Below are positions 45,882-54,510 of a stretch of 64,000 nt of DNA, piece by piece. The stretch's first letter is position 1. Each line of letters starts with the position of its first letter. The stretch is from Verrucomicrobiaceae bacterium (lineage in GTDB: Bacteria; Verrucomicrobiota; Verrucomicrobiia; Verrucomicrobiales; Verrucomicrobiaceae), in the NCBI GenBank assembly GCA_024232965.1, contig JACKQF010000006.1, forward strand, positions 310,001 to 374,000, in the 5' to 3' direction. Below the pieces are notes generated by a model, which saw nothing but the letters and a program-made list of their open reading frames with translations, ran no database searches and was not told the origin of the DNA. A program made the translations under genes and the position numbers.

Positions 45882-45897
45882 CCAACCAGTTTGTATG
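45878..45897. promoter_or_regulatory. TetR operator overlapping the start codon
   Basis: CATACCAACCAGTTTGTATG is a 20-bp dyad in which eight of nine outer base pairs are complementary around the central CA. It includes the ATG of the TetR gene (45895-45897). The form ATAC-N-AAC-NN-GTT-N-GTAT is typical of TetR-family operators. Binding would repress the whole downstream operon. Confidence 0.7.
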
Positions 45898-46518
45898 CCC
45901 AAAAAAGCCGCCAGCAAAAACGAGCGCAACCCTGCCGGAACTCGGCAGCGGCTCATTGGCGCGACGGTGCAGTTGATGCTTCGCCAGGGATTTGCTGGCA
46001 CGTCGGTGGATCAGATCTGCGAAGTTGCTGGCTTGACAAAGGGCAGTTTTTTCCACCACTTCGGAAGCAAGGAGGCCATTGGCAGAGCTGCCGTGGAATG
46101 GTGGGGTGACTTTGGCACTTCCCTTTATGCAGAGGCATGGAAGGATGAGGGCCTAGATCCTCTGGAGCAGATTCACCGCATGCTTGAAATCATGAGCGGG
46201 TTCACGCGACGCAAAGATCAGGGCTGCACTTGCATGGTGGGGATGATGTCCCAAGAACTCGCGCAAACGCATCCAGCGATGCGGGAAGAGTGTGCCCGGC
46301 AGCTTGAAATCTGGACCGCGAACGTCGCCCGGATGCTGACGGCTGCGAAGAAGAAGCATCGTCCCAAGACGAAGTTTGATCCGGTCGCCGTGGCGTGGTT
46401 TCTCAATAGCCTTTGGCAGGGATCGATGCTCATCGGCAAGACGCGGCAGACGCCAGCGATGATCCGGCAAAACCTCAAATTCGCCCGCGCCTATGTGGAC
46501 GGATTGTTTGCCGCTTAG
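45895..46518 (+). CDS. TetR/AcrR-family repressor
   Basis: 207 residues from ATG 45895; earlier in-frame ATG 45850 has no family support. The helix-turn-helix (about residues 30-60) carries G-F-A-G-T-S-V-D-Q-I-C-E-V-A-G-L-T-K-G-S-F-F-H-H-F-G-S-K-E. The C-terminal ligand domain contains three cysteines at G-C-T-C-M and E-C-A, which might sense electrophiles. It heads a five-gene operon and probably represses it through the 45878-45897 site. Confidence 0.92.
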   Translation: MPKKAASKNERNPAGTRQRLIGATVQLMLRQGFAGTSVDQICEVAGLTKGSFFHHFGSKEAIGRAAVEWWGDFGTSLYAEAWKDEGLDPLEQIHRMLEIMSGFTRRKDQGCTCMVGMMSQELAQTHPAMREECARQLEIWTANVARMLTAAKKKHRPKTKFDPVAVAWFLNSLWQGSMLIGKTRQTPAMIRQNLKFARAYVDGLFAA

Positions 46519-46546
46519 CCACCTATTTCAATCCCAAACAAACCTC

Positions 46547-47023
46547 ATGGACACACCCTGCGATCAACGCCCTACCGCCACCGTCACGCCGCACCTTGTG
46601 TGCAGCGATGCTGCCGCTGCCATCGAATTCTACAAAGCTGCCTTTGGTGCCGTGGAGCGCCATCGTCTGCCAGGACCCAACGGCGCTTGCATCATGCATG
46701 CCTGCATTCAGATCAAAGAATCGCCCATCTTTCTGGTCGATGAGTGTCCGCAATGGGGCTCCTTTTCTCCGGTATCGCTGAAGGGAACCCCTGTCACCAT
46801 TCACCTACAGGTCGACAATGTGGATGAACTCTACGCCCAGGCCATCGCCGCCGGCGGCACCGTGAAGATGTCGCCCGCCGACATGTTTTGGGGTGATCGC
46901 TACGGCGTTCTGGTCGATCCCTTTGGCCATCAATGGTCAATCGCCACGCACAAAGAAAATCTCACACCAGACCAGATCGCAGCGAACGCCAAGGCTGCCT
47001 TTGGCTCTCCCGATTGTCAGTAA
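46547..47023 (+). CDS. VOC-family (PhnB/glyoxalase-like) protein
   Basis: 158 residues from ATG 46547. T-P-H-L-V-C-S-D-A-A-A-A-I-E-F-Y-K-A-A-F-G-A starts the first beta-alpha-beta unit, and D-R-Y-G-V-L-V-D-P-F-G-H-Q-W the last, as in PhnB-like vicinal oxygen chelate proteins. Catalytic activity is not predictable. Second gene of the TetR operon (28-base gap). Confidence 0.88.
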   Translation: MDTPCDQRPTATVTPHLVCSDAAAAIEFYKAAFGAVERHRLPGPNGACIMHACIQIKESPIFLVDECPQWGSFSPVSLKGTPVTIHLQVDNVDELYAQAIAAGGTVKMSPADMFWGDRYGVLVDPFGHQWSIATHKENLTPDQIAANAKAAFGSPDCQ

Positions 47024-47046
47024 ACAAAACCAAGCCAACGCGAATC

Positions 47047-47586
47047 ATGATCAAAAAGATCCTCCTCGGCCTCGTCGCCGTTATCGCCATCATCCTCGTC
47101 ATCGCCTCCGTCAAATCCGATGACATGAATGTCTCGCGCTCCACGATTGTTTCGGCACCTCCTGAAGCGATCTTTAAGGTCGTGAACGACTTCCGCCAAT
47201 GGGATGCGTGGTCTCCATGGTCAAAGCTGGATCCTAAGATGAAGAAGAGCTTTGAAGGTCCCAGCGAAGGCGTGGGTGCAATCTATCGCTGGTCTGGCAA
47301 CAACGAAGTCGGCGAAGGCAGCACGACCTTGGTGGCAAGCAAGCCTGCCGAGATGATCGGGATGAAGCTGGAGTTCGTGCGCCCATTTGCAGGGACGAGC
47401 GACGTGCAATTTACCTTCGTACCCGAAGGAACAGGTACCAAGGTCACGTGGGCAATGCAGAGCAAGCAGCCTTTCCTCGGCAAGGTGGCGGGCCTCTTCA
47501 TCGACTGCGAAAAGATGTGCGGTGACGACTTTAGCAAAGGTCTTGAAAGCCTGAAAGAAACCGTCGAGGCAACACCAAAGCCCTAG
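47047..47586 (+). CDS. membrane-anchored SRPBCC-family protein
   Basis: 179 residues from ATG 47047. A single N-terminal helix (about 3-22) is followed by a START/Bet v1-like ligand-binding fold: I-V-S-A-P-P-E-A-I-F-K-V-V-N-D-F-R-Q-W-D-A-W-S-P-W, ending in the long C-terminal helix. SRPBCC proteins bind hydrophobic molecules. The anchor may hold it at the inner membrane facing the periplasm. 23 bases after the VOC gene. Confidence 0.87.
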   Translation: MIKKILLGLVAVIAIILVIASVKSDDMNVSRSTIVSAPPEAIFKVVNDFRQWDAWSPWSKLDPKMKKSFEGPSEGVGAIYRWSGNNEVGEGSTTLVASKPAEMIGMKLEFVRPFAGTSDVQFTFVPEGTGTKVTWAMQSKQPFLGKVAGLFIDCEKMCGDDFSKGLESLKETVEATPKP

Positions 47587-47611
47587 CTCTGTCCTCCATT
47601 CGAAATAGTTT

Positions 47612-48100
47612 ATGCCTTTTCCTCCTCCAATCGACTCTCCCATCGCCGAACGTGAAATCGTTCTCGTGCGTGAAACCACTGTCCCACGAGAACGACTCTA
47701 CGCCGGCTGGACACAGCCGGATCTGCTTGTGCAGTGGTTCACACCCAGTCCCTGGGTCACGACCAAATGCGAGATCGATCTACGCGTAGGAGGCACCTGC
47801 AAGACCACCATGCGGAGCCCGGAAGGGGAGGAGTTTCCCAACGTTGGAGTGTATCTCGACATCGTTCCCAATGAACGCCTGGTCTTTACCGATGCCTATG
47901 GTCCCGACTGGGAACCGAATCCCAATCCATTCTTCACCGCCGTGCTGACCTTCGAATGCCTCGCCGATGGCAAAACCCGCTACACCGCACGCGCTATGCA
48001 CTGGACCAAGGAAGCCTGCGAAAGACACGCCGCCATGGGCTTCATCGAGGGCTGGGGCAAGGCCTTTGACCAATTGATCGAACTCGTTGGAGACAAATAG
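47612..48100 (+). CDS. SRPBCC/AHSA1-like protein
   Basis: 162 residues, soluble. The AHSA1-type start V-R-E-T-T-V-P-R-E-R-L-Y-A-G-W-T-Q-P-D-L-L-V-Q-W-F and end G-F-I-E-G-W-G-K-A-F-D-Q-L are clear. These bind hydrophobic ligands and are often annotated by analogy to the activator of Hsp90 ATPase. Fourth gene of the TetR operon, 25 bases after the anchored SRPBCC gene. Confidence 0.88.
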   Translation: MPFPPPIDSPIAEREIVLVRETTVPRERLYAGWTQPDLLVQWFTPSPWVTTKCEIDLRVGGTCKTTMRSPEGEEFPNVGVYLDIVPNERLVFTDAYGPDWEPNPNPFFTAVLTFECLADGKTRYTARAMHWTKEACERHAAMGFIEGWGKAFDQLIELVGDK

Positions 48101-48125
48101 CGGCAACCCACCCACCTACACTCCC

Positions 48126-48557
48126 ATGGCCATTGCAGAAACCGAAATCGTCAGCACACGCAGGTTTGCAGTGTCACGCGACCAACTCTTTGCGGCTTTC
48201 GCCGATGCCGCAAAACTCTCACAGTGGTGGGGCCCGAAAGGCTTCACGAACACGTTTGAGCACTTCGATCTTCGGTCCGGCGGAGAGTGGAAGTTCACGA
48301 TGCACGGACCCGATGGGTCAAACTACGCGAACTACAGTGTTTTCGAAGAGGTTGTGCCCTCGGAACGGATTGTCTTCAAACACGTCTCACCTCCCGTATT
48401 TCGGATGACGATCACCTTCGACGAGCAAGATGAGGGGACACTATTGACTCGGCGCATGACCTTCGAAACGGCGGAAGTCTGCAACGCTCTGAAGCCAATC
48501 TGCATCCCCTCGAACGAAGAGAACTTTGATCGCCTGGAAGCGGCACTAATTGGCTGA
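48126..48557 (+). CDS. SRPBCC/AHSA1-like protein, second soluble copy
   Basis: 143 residues from ATG 48126, 25 bases after the previous stop. The pattern R-R-F-A-V-S-R-D-Q-L-F-A-A-F-A-D-A-A-K-L-S-Q-W-W-G-P is typical. It shares the fold but little sequence with its neighbour. Last gene of the operon. No terminator is visible in the 127 bases that follow. Confidence 0.88.
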   Translation: MAIAETEIVSTRRFAVSRDQLFAAFADAAKLSQWWGPKGFTNTFEHFDLRSGGEWKFTMHGPDGSNYANYSVFEEVVPSERIVFKHVSPPVFRMTITFDEQDEGTLLTRRMTFETAEVCNALKPICIPSNEENFDRLEAALIG

Positions 48558-48684
48558 TCCTAATCGCTCGCAAAGGTGTGACCAGAGAGCGCTGGCTTCG
48601 AACCGCTGCACCCATTAATCCACAATTGAAATAAAGGGACATTTGTTGCTGTTCTCATTCTATGAAACCGCTACAATCCCATTC

Positions 48685-49971
48685 ATGACTGATCGCCGCA
48701 CCTTCTTGGCCGCCTCCTCAGCCGCTGCCGTCTCCGCAGCTACTCATGCCTTTGCTGCTCCCAGCGATGGCGAAATCAAGATCGCGCTCATCGGTTGCGG
48801 TGGGAGGGGAACCGGGGCCTGCAACCAGGCACTGTCCGCCGGATCGACGATCAAGTTAGTGGCATTGGTAGATCCGTTGGAAGGTAAGGCACAGGCTGCG
48901 TTGGACATTCTGAAGGCGAAACATGAGGGCCAGATCGATGTGCCGCCAGATCAGATCTTCACGGACTTTGAAGACTACAAGAAGGCCTTTGCGCTGGCCG
49001 ATGTGGTGCTGATCACGACGCCGCCCGGACCACGTCCCTTCTTGTTTGAAGAGGCGATCAAAGCCGGCAAACACGTCTTCATGGAAAAGCCGGTGGCCGT
49101 CGATGCCGTGGGCGTCCGTCGCGTTTTGGCTGCGGCAGCGGAGGCCAAGAAGAAGAAGCTGAATGTGTGTGTCGGGTTTCAGCGTCGCTACTCTCCTACC
49201 TACATGGACATGATCGATCGTATCCACGCGGGTGAAATTGGCGATCTGGTTTTTGGTCGTGTGTACTGGAATGGCACTTCCCGCCCCGGTTTTCCACGCG
49301 AGCCCGGAGAGAGCGAGATGCATTATCAGATCCGCAATTGGTACTTTTTCACCTGGATGAGTGGGGATCACATCCTCGAACAGCATTGTCACAATCTTGA
49401 TGTGGCGAACTGGGTGATGAAGGGCGCGATGCCGATCAAGGCAGTGGGTCAGGGGGGGCGGCAGGTACGCAAGGCGCGTGAAAACGGCACCATTTTTGAT
49501 CATCACACCGTGGAGTTCGAATACGAAAGTGGCATGCGCATCCTCAGTCAGTGCTGCCAGATCGGTGGCAAGTGCGCCCGCGATGTCAGCGAGCACTTCC
49601 ACGGAACCAAGGGTGCGGCGGATCTGGCCAATGGCGGCAAGTTTCTGATCAACGGGCTGCCTCCAGGCGGAAGGAGGGATCGCCGGCCCGCCAAGGAGGA
49701 CCCCTATCAACTTGAGCACGATGCCTTTTTTGAAAACGTCCGCACGGGCAAGCTGCGGGTCGATGCTGAATATGCAGCTTACTCAACCATGATGGGCGTG
49801 ATGGGTCGCATGGCGACCTACACAGGCCAAGTCATCACCTGGGATCAGGCCTTTAATTCCACCGAGTCGCTGGCCCCGGACAATCTGACCTGGAACACGG
49901 AACCGCCAGTGAAGCCTGATGCCGATGGTTGGTATCCAGTGGCGATTCCAGGCACAACTTTGCCGGTGTAA
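48685..49971 (+). CDS. Tat-exported Gfo/Idh/MocA-family oxidoreductase
   Basis: 428 residues from ATG 48685. The twin-arginine start D-R-R-T-F-L-A-A-S-S is followed by an Ala-rich signal; then I-A-L-I-G-C-G-G-R-G-T-G binds NAD(P), and H-V-F-M-E-K-P-V-A carries the conserved E-K-P. The later W-N-G-T-S-R-P-G-F and H-C-H-N-L-D-V-A-N-W match the secreted verrucomicrobial/planctomycetal branch. It acts on unknown sugars after folded export with cofactor. Confidence 0.9.
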   Translation: MTDRRTFLAASSAAAVSAATHAFAAPSDGEIKIALIGCGGRGTGACNQALSAGSTIKLVALVDPLEGKAQAALDILKAKHEGQIDVPPDQIFTDFEDYKKAFALADVVLITTPPGPRPFLFEEAIKAGKHVFMEKPVAVDAVGVRRVLAAAAEAKKKKLNVCVGFQRRYSPTYMDMIDRIHAGEIGDLVFGRVYWNGTSRPGFPREPGESEMHYQIRNWYFFTWMSGDHILEQHCHNLDVANWVMKGAMPIKAVGQGGRQVRKARENGTIFDHHTVEFEYESGMRILSQCCQIGGKCARDVSEHFHGTKGAADLANGGKFLINGLPPGGRRDRRPAKEDPYQLEHDAFFENVRTGKLRVDAEYAAYSTMMGVMGRMATYTGQVITWDQAFNSTESLAPDNLTWNTEPPVKPDADGWYPVAIPGTTLPV

Positions 49972-50012
49972 ATGCGAAAAGTAAGCCCGTATCACATTCG
50001 TCATTCCCAGTC

Positions 50013-51281
50013 ATGCCTAATACACCCGCCCCCAAATGGTACTCCTCCGTCACTCGATATCAGTGGCTTGTTCTTCTTGTTGCTTCGCTCGGCTGGGTCT
50101 TTGATGCGTTTGAGGGGCAGCTGTTTAATTTAACTCGCGGGCCGATGCTGGCAGAGATCCTCGGGGTCGCGTCGGATAGCGGTGCTGTAAAGGAATGGGG
50201 CGATGTCTTTTTGGGCATTTTCTTGGCTGGCGGCACGGTCGGTGGATTGCTCTTTGGCTCGATGGGAGATCGAATTGGGCGGAAGCCCGTCATGGTCATC
50301 ACGATCCTCTTTTACTCGGTCTTTTCCGGGATGACCTACTTTGCCACGGAGCTCTGGCACGTCGGCGTCTTGCGCTTCTTAGTGGCGATGGGTGTGGGCG
50401 GTGAATGGGCGGTGGCGGCAGCTCTTGTGGCGGAGATCTTCCCCAAGCATGCGCGGACTCACGCAGGTGGTATTTTTCATGCGACGGGGGTGCTGGGCAC
50501 TTGGCTGGCCACGCTGACCTCAATGGGGGTGCAAAACGAGTGGAGGATGGCTTACCTGATCGGAATCATCCCTGCCCTGCTGACCGTGTGGGTTCGGCGG
50601 TCTGTCGAGGAACCCGCGCAATGGCAGGAAGCCAAGGATGAGGGCAAGTCGATGGGAAGTTATGCAGAACTGTTCGGCGATCCCCGTTGGCGAAAGCGCG
50701 CTCTGCTGGGAATGGGGCTGGCCGCAGTGGGCCTTGGTACGTTTTGGGGAGTTTGTGTGGCGACCCAGAATCTGACGTATGAGTTTCTGATCAAAGCGGG
50801 TTTCGATAAGCCGGATGCGGAGGCCAAATCGAAGTTTGCGTACGGGATCATTCAGGTGCTGGGGGCGGGTGTGGGGCAGCTCAGCTTTGGCCCGTTGTGC
50901 GCTGTCTGGGGGAGGAAACCGACGTTTGCGGTCATGCACATCCTGAGCTTTGTACTGATCCTGGCCGTCTGCTTTTTGCCACAGGCCTACTGGCAGTTTC
51001 TGGTGCTGCTACCGCTCTTTGGCTTTGCATCGCTGAGCATTCATTCAGGCTACGCGATCTATTTTCCGGAGCTTTTCCCCAATCACCTGCGCGCCACTGG
51101 TTCCAGCTTCTGCTTCAATGCGGGGCGACTGCTGGCGGCACCAATGCTTATTTACTCTGGAAAGATCAAGGCAGCCCTGCCATTGCCGACAGCCATTTCA
51201 CTGCTGGGTGGATTGTTCCTGGTGGGCCTGGTGATTCTCCTTTTCCTGCCAGAAACCAAAGACCAAGACCTACCGGAGTGA
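50013..51281 (+). CDS. MFS transporter (metabolite:H+ symporter-like)
   Basis: 422 residues from ATG 50013; 12 helices. L-G-W-V-F-D-A-F-E-G-Q in helix 1 and the G-D-R-I-G-R-K-P-V loop after helix 2 are MFS hallmarks; the former is typical of sugar- and aromatic-acid-type carriers. It lies 41 bases after the exported oxidoreductase and may import its product. Convergent with the next gene, 7 bases apart. Confidence 0.88.
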   Translation: MPNTPAPKWYSSVTRYQWLVLLVASLGWVFDAFEGQLFNLTRGPMLAEILGVASDSGAVKEWGDVFLGIFLAGGTVGGLLFGSMGDRIGRKPVMVITILFYSVFSGMTYFATELWHVGVLRFLVAMGVGGEWAVAAALVAEIFPKHARTHAGGIFHATGVLGTWLATLTSMGVQNEWRMAYLIGIIPALLTVWVRRSVEEPAQWQEAKDEGKSMGSYAELFGDPRWRKRALLGMGLAAVGLGTFWGVCVATQNLTYEFLIKAGFDKPDAEAKSKFAYGIIQVLGAGVGQLSFGPLCAVWGRKPTFAVMHILSFVLILAVCFLPQAYWQFLVLLPLFGFASLSIHSGYAIYFPELFPNHLRATGSSFCFNAGRLLAAPMLIYSGKIKAALPLPTAISLLGGLFLVGLVILLFLPETKDQDLPE

Positions 51282-51288
51282 TCGCTGA

Positions 51289-51645
51289 TCAAAAAGGAAT
51301 GTCATCCGGATCGTAGTCGTAGGGATCCGCTGGGGCGAAATCGTGATCGGCGGCGATGATGCCGAGCTCGCAGAGTTCATCTCGATTGAGGCGGTACTGC
51401 TCTTTCATCTCCAGGTGATTGGCGATGAACTCGAGCTCTTTGGCTTTGTTGAGGTGGCGGTCAATGAGCTGTTGCGTCTCCTCATCCGCGAACTGACTTT
51501 CTTTGCGGCGGTTCTTCTTTTTCCCACGCGATGTGTTCAGATCTTTGCCCAACTGCTCTGCGCTGGCGCGGTGCTGGTCGGCACGCTTCAGGCAGAGCAA
51601 TTGCAGTTCCGGTGCGTTGACGGTGGAAAGTAGGCCTTCGATCAT
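51289..51645 (-). CDS. hypothetical protein, charged helical
   Basis: 118 residues, no signal or membrane segment. A Lys/Arg-rich centre (S-R-G-K-K-K-N-R-R-K) lies between two helical segments, and the C-terminus is strongly acidic with Y-D-Y-D-P-D-D-I-P-F. Not recognised. It diverges from the cbb3 cluster; the CRP-type box at 51736-51753 lies between them. Confidence 0.72.
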   Translation of the reverse strand: MIEGLLSTVNAPELQLLCLKRADQHRASAEQLGKDLNTSRGKKKNRRKESQFADEETQQLIDRHLNKAKELEFIANHLEMKEQYRLNRDELCELGIIAADHDFAPADPYDYDPDDIPF

Positions 51646-51735
51646 CTTTTGGATGGGTTCCTGACCGGATAGTCGCGGAAGTAGGCGGGCTCGTAAATCA
51701 AAAAAAGTCCGTTCTTTGTCGCTGGTGTGCAGACT

Positions 51736-51753
51736 TTGTGAAAAATTTCACAA
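51736..51753. promoter_or_regulatory. CRP/FNR-superfamily binding site upstream of the cbb3 cluster
   Basis: TTGTGA-AAAATT-TCACAA has exact 6-bp arms with a 6-base spacer, matching the CRP consensus TGTGA-N6-TCACA completely, unlike the FNR form TTGAT-N4-ATCAA. Its centre is about 57 bases upstream of the transcription start expected from the promoter at 51767-51795, close to a class I activator position. Confidence 0.75.
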
Positions 51754-51766
51754 GATCGGAACACCC

Positions 51767-51795
51767 TTGGACAAAGCGCGAAGAGCAGATATTCG
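51767..51795 (+). promoter_or_regulatory. candidate promoter of the cbb3 oxidase cluster
   Basis: TTGGAC (51767-51772) and TATTCG (51790-51795) are separated by 17 bases. The -35 is good, the -10 poor, as expected for an activator-dependent promoter under the CRP-type box. Confidence 0.4.
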
Positions 51796-51852
51796 TGGAG
51801 GCGGCATAAGTATCGCCGTGGTGGGGACAATCTCCCGTCACTAACGCGCCCC

Positions 51853-52050
51853 ATGGAAGTCTTTGCTGTAACTCTCTTCGTGAGCCTGCTGCTCGGCGGC
51901 CTGTTTGCTGCCCTGTTTTTTGCAGAGCGCAGCCAGACAGGGCGGCGCAGTCTCGAGCAACAAGCCCTCCTGCCCCTGGACGATGGCGCGCCGATCCTGA
52001 AACCCGCGCCAACCGAACTCTCCGCCCCTGATTCCACTCCCTCCCGCTAA
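51853..52050 (+). CDS. small membrane protein, CcoS-like
   Basis: 65 residues. One membrane helix (about 4-25, E-V-F-A-V-T-L-F-V-S-L-L-L-G-G-L) followed by a charged and then proline-rich tail. Size and topology match CcoS, an assembly factor for cbb3 oxidase, but the C-terminal aromatic/acidic motif of CcoS is not clear, so this is a positional call. It ends 10 bases before ccoNO. Confidence 0.6.
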   Translation: MEVFAVTLFVSLLLGGLFAALFFAERSQTGRRSLEQQALLPLDDGAPILKPAPTELSAPDSTPSR

Positions 52051-52060
52051 AATTCACGTT

Positions 52061-54466
52061 ATGAGCACCGCCACCAACACCAACGCTACCAAGGCGATCA
52101 TCGAATACGATGACAAGTCCGTCCGCCAGTTCATGCTGGCCTCCATCATTTGGGGGCTGGTTGGGATGCTGGTTGGGGTCTTAATCGCCTCCCAGATGAA
52201 CTTCAGGTTCATGAACTTCGACACGTCATTCCTGACTTTTGGTCGTCTACGCCCACTCCATACCAATGCGGTGATCTTTGCCTTCGTCGGCAACATGATG
52301 TTTGCTGGGATCTACTACTCCACCCAACGTTTGTGTAAGGCACGGATGGCTTCCGACCTGCTGTCTAAGATTCACTTCTGGGGTTGGCAGTTCATCATCG
52401 TGTGTGCGGCGGTCACGCTTCCCCTGGGCTTCACGCGTGGGCAAGAGTACGCGGAGCTGATCTGGCCCATCAACATCATGGTGGCGCTGATCTGGGTAGT
52501 TTTTGCGGTGAACTTCTTCTGGACCCTTCACAAGCGCAATGAGCCCTCCCTCTACGTTGCCCTCTGGTTCTACATCGCCACCATTGTCACAATCGCGATG
52601 CTATACATCGTGAACCACTTGTCCATCCCGACCAGCTTCACCCACAGCTACAGCATCTGGGCCGGCGTGAAGGGCGCGCTGATTCAGTGGTGGTATGGCC
52701 ACAACGCCGTCGCCTTCTTCCTGACGACACCGATCCTCGGGATCATGTATTACTTCCTGCCAAAGGCAGTAGAGCGGCCTGTGTATTCCTACCGCCTATC
52801 CATCGTGCACTTCTGGTCGTTGGTGTTTATCTACATCTGGGCGGGCCCTCACCATTTGCTGAATACAGCTCTGCCCATGTGGTTGCAGTATCTCGGGATG
52901 TTCTTCAGCCTGATGCTCTGGGCACCGTCTTGGGGTGGGATGCTGAACGGTCTGCTGACGCTGCGGGGTGCCTGGGACAAGCTCCGCACGGACCCGGTGG
53001 TGAAATTCTTTATCGCCGCGATCACCTTCTACGGGATGTCCACCTTCGAAGGACCACTGCTCTCCATCCGCGCCGTCAATGCGCTCTCCCACTACTCAGA
53101 CTGGACCATCGGTCACGTTCACTCCGGTGCTCTCGGCTGGAACGGTCTCATGGCTGCAGGCCTTTTCTACTGGCTGACACCGCGTCTCTATGGCACAAAG
53201 CTGCGTTCGGTCGCTCTGGCCAATTTCCATTTCTGGATCGCACTCGTCGGCATCCTTTTCTACGTCGCCGCACTCTGGATCGCCGGAATCATGCAGGGTC
53301 TGATGCTCAACGCTGTGAACCCAGAGGGCACTGCGCTGATGTATCCGAACTTCCTCGAAACGGTGCAGGCTATCTGGACTCCATTGGCCTTCCGCCTCGT
53401 CGGTGGCACGCTCTACTTCGTCGGCATGATCATCATGGCGGTGAACCTCTTCCTGACGATCCGCTCCGGTAAAGCGGTAAACGAGAAGCGCGAGGTGGTG
53501 CTGCTCCAACGCGGTCAAAAAGATACGATGCCTCTGAAGGAGACCTTCATCAATGACCCCATCGCTTACATGCTCGGCGGGATGTTGCTGGTGCTTGGGT
53601 TTATCTTCCTCCCCGCCCATGCAAACCTAGCCTCGCTGGTCTGCGCGGGTATCTTTGCAGTCATCGCGGTGAAGAAGTTTCGCCAAAGCCATCACGCATG
53701 GTCCCATTGGTATGAGAAACTTCTGCACAACTACCTGCCATTCACCGTGCTGACCTTTGTCGCCGTCGTCGCAGGTGGATTGATCCAGATCATTCCCACC
53801 GTCGTCGTTAGTAAGGCGCAAAACGTCGAAGACCGCGTGCAGCGCCCCTACACGCCGCTGGAGTTGGCCGGACGTGACATCTACGTCAGCGAAGGCTGCT
53901 ACAACTGCCACAGCCAGATGATCCGCACCATGCTGCCTGATGTGCTACGCTACGGCGACTACTCCCGCTTGGGCGAGTCCATCTTCGATCACCCCTTCCA
54001 GTGGGGTTCCAAGCGCACCGGCCCAGACCTTGCACGCGTCGGCGCACGTCGCTCCGCCAGTTGGCACTTCAACCACATGCGTGATCCAGAGAGCATGTCT
54101 GCTGGCTCACTCATGCCTCGCTACCCATGGTTGTTCGAAGAGAAGTTTGATCAAAAAGCGCTGCCTGGAAAGATCGCTGTGCTCGCTGGCATGGGTGAAC
54201 CTTATCCGCCGAAAACATCCGATGTGATCAAACAGGAAGCGATCGAGCAAGGCATCAAGATCGTCGAAGAACTCAAGAAGGAGGGTCTACAGACCACGCC
54301 AGACATGAAAATCGTGGCCCTGACCGCCTATCTTCTCCAGTTGGGCAACTACGATACGCCGAAGCCCAAAGATCCAGAGGCTAACCCCGCCGTCGTCCCA
54401 TTCCCGCTTAAACCCGGCAATCCAGACGTCTATCGCAGTGGAGTCAAAACCGCCGCCGCCCCTTGA
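52061..54466 (+). CDS. ccoNO: cbb3-type cytochrome c oxidase, fused CcoN-CcoO subunits
   Basis: 801 residues. Residues ~25-540 are the 12-helix CcoN with the haem/copper histidines in W-Y-G-H-N-A-V-A-F, W-A-G-P-H-H-L-L-N-T and T-I-G-H-V-H-S-G. After a short hinge (~545-575) a membrane helix and the mono-haem CcoO follow, with the haem site C-Y-N-C-H at C613 and Q-W-G-S-K-R-T-G-P-D-L-A-R-V-G. CcoO's usual length is retained. It reduces O2 with high affinity and pumps protons. Fusion of N and O is known in some Bacteroidota and PVC bacteria. Confidence 0.95.
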   Translation: MSTATNTNATKAIIEYDDKSVRQFMLASIIWGLVGMLVGVLIASQMNFRFMNFDTSFLTFGRLRPLHTNAVIFAFVGNMMFAGIYYSTQRLCKARMASDLLSKIHFWGWQFIIVCAAVTLPLGFTRGQEYAELIWPINIMVALIWVVFAVNFFWTLHKRNEPSLYVALWFYIATIVTIAMLYIVNHLSIPTSFTHSYSIWAGVKGALIQWWYGHNAVAFFLTTPILGIMYYFLPKAVERPVYSYRLSIVHFWSLVFIYIWAGPHHLLNTALPMWLQYLGMFFSLMLWAPSWGGMLNGLLTLRGAWDKLRTDPVVKFFIAAITFYGMSTFEGPLLSIRAVNALSHYSDWTIGHVHSGALGWNGLMAAGLFYWLTPRLYGTKLRSVALANFHFWIALVGILFYVAALWIAGIMQGLMLNAVNPEGTALMYPNFLETVQAIWTPLAFRLVGGTLYFVGMIIMAVNLFLTIRSGKAVNEKREVVLLQRGQKDTMPLKETFINDPIAYMLGGMLLVLGFIFLPAHANLASLVCAGIFAVIAVKKFRQSHHAWSHWYEKLLHNYLPFTVLTFVAVVAGGLIQIIPTVVVSKAQNVEDRVQRPYTPLELAGRDIYVSEGCYNCHSQMIRTMLPDVLRYGDYSRLGESIFDHPFQWGSKRTGPDLARVGARRSASWHFNHMRDPESMSAGSLMPRYPWLFEEKFDQKALPGKIAVLAGMGEPYPPKTSDVIKQEAIEQGIKIVEELKKEGLQTTPDMKIVALTAYLLQLGNYDTPKPKDPEANPAVVPFPLKPGNPDVYRSGVKTAAAP

Positions 54467-54510
54467 TCCTGATCCATCCTCCCTGCTGAAATCCTCAATC
54501 TCTTAACGTC

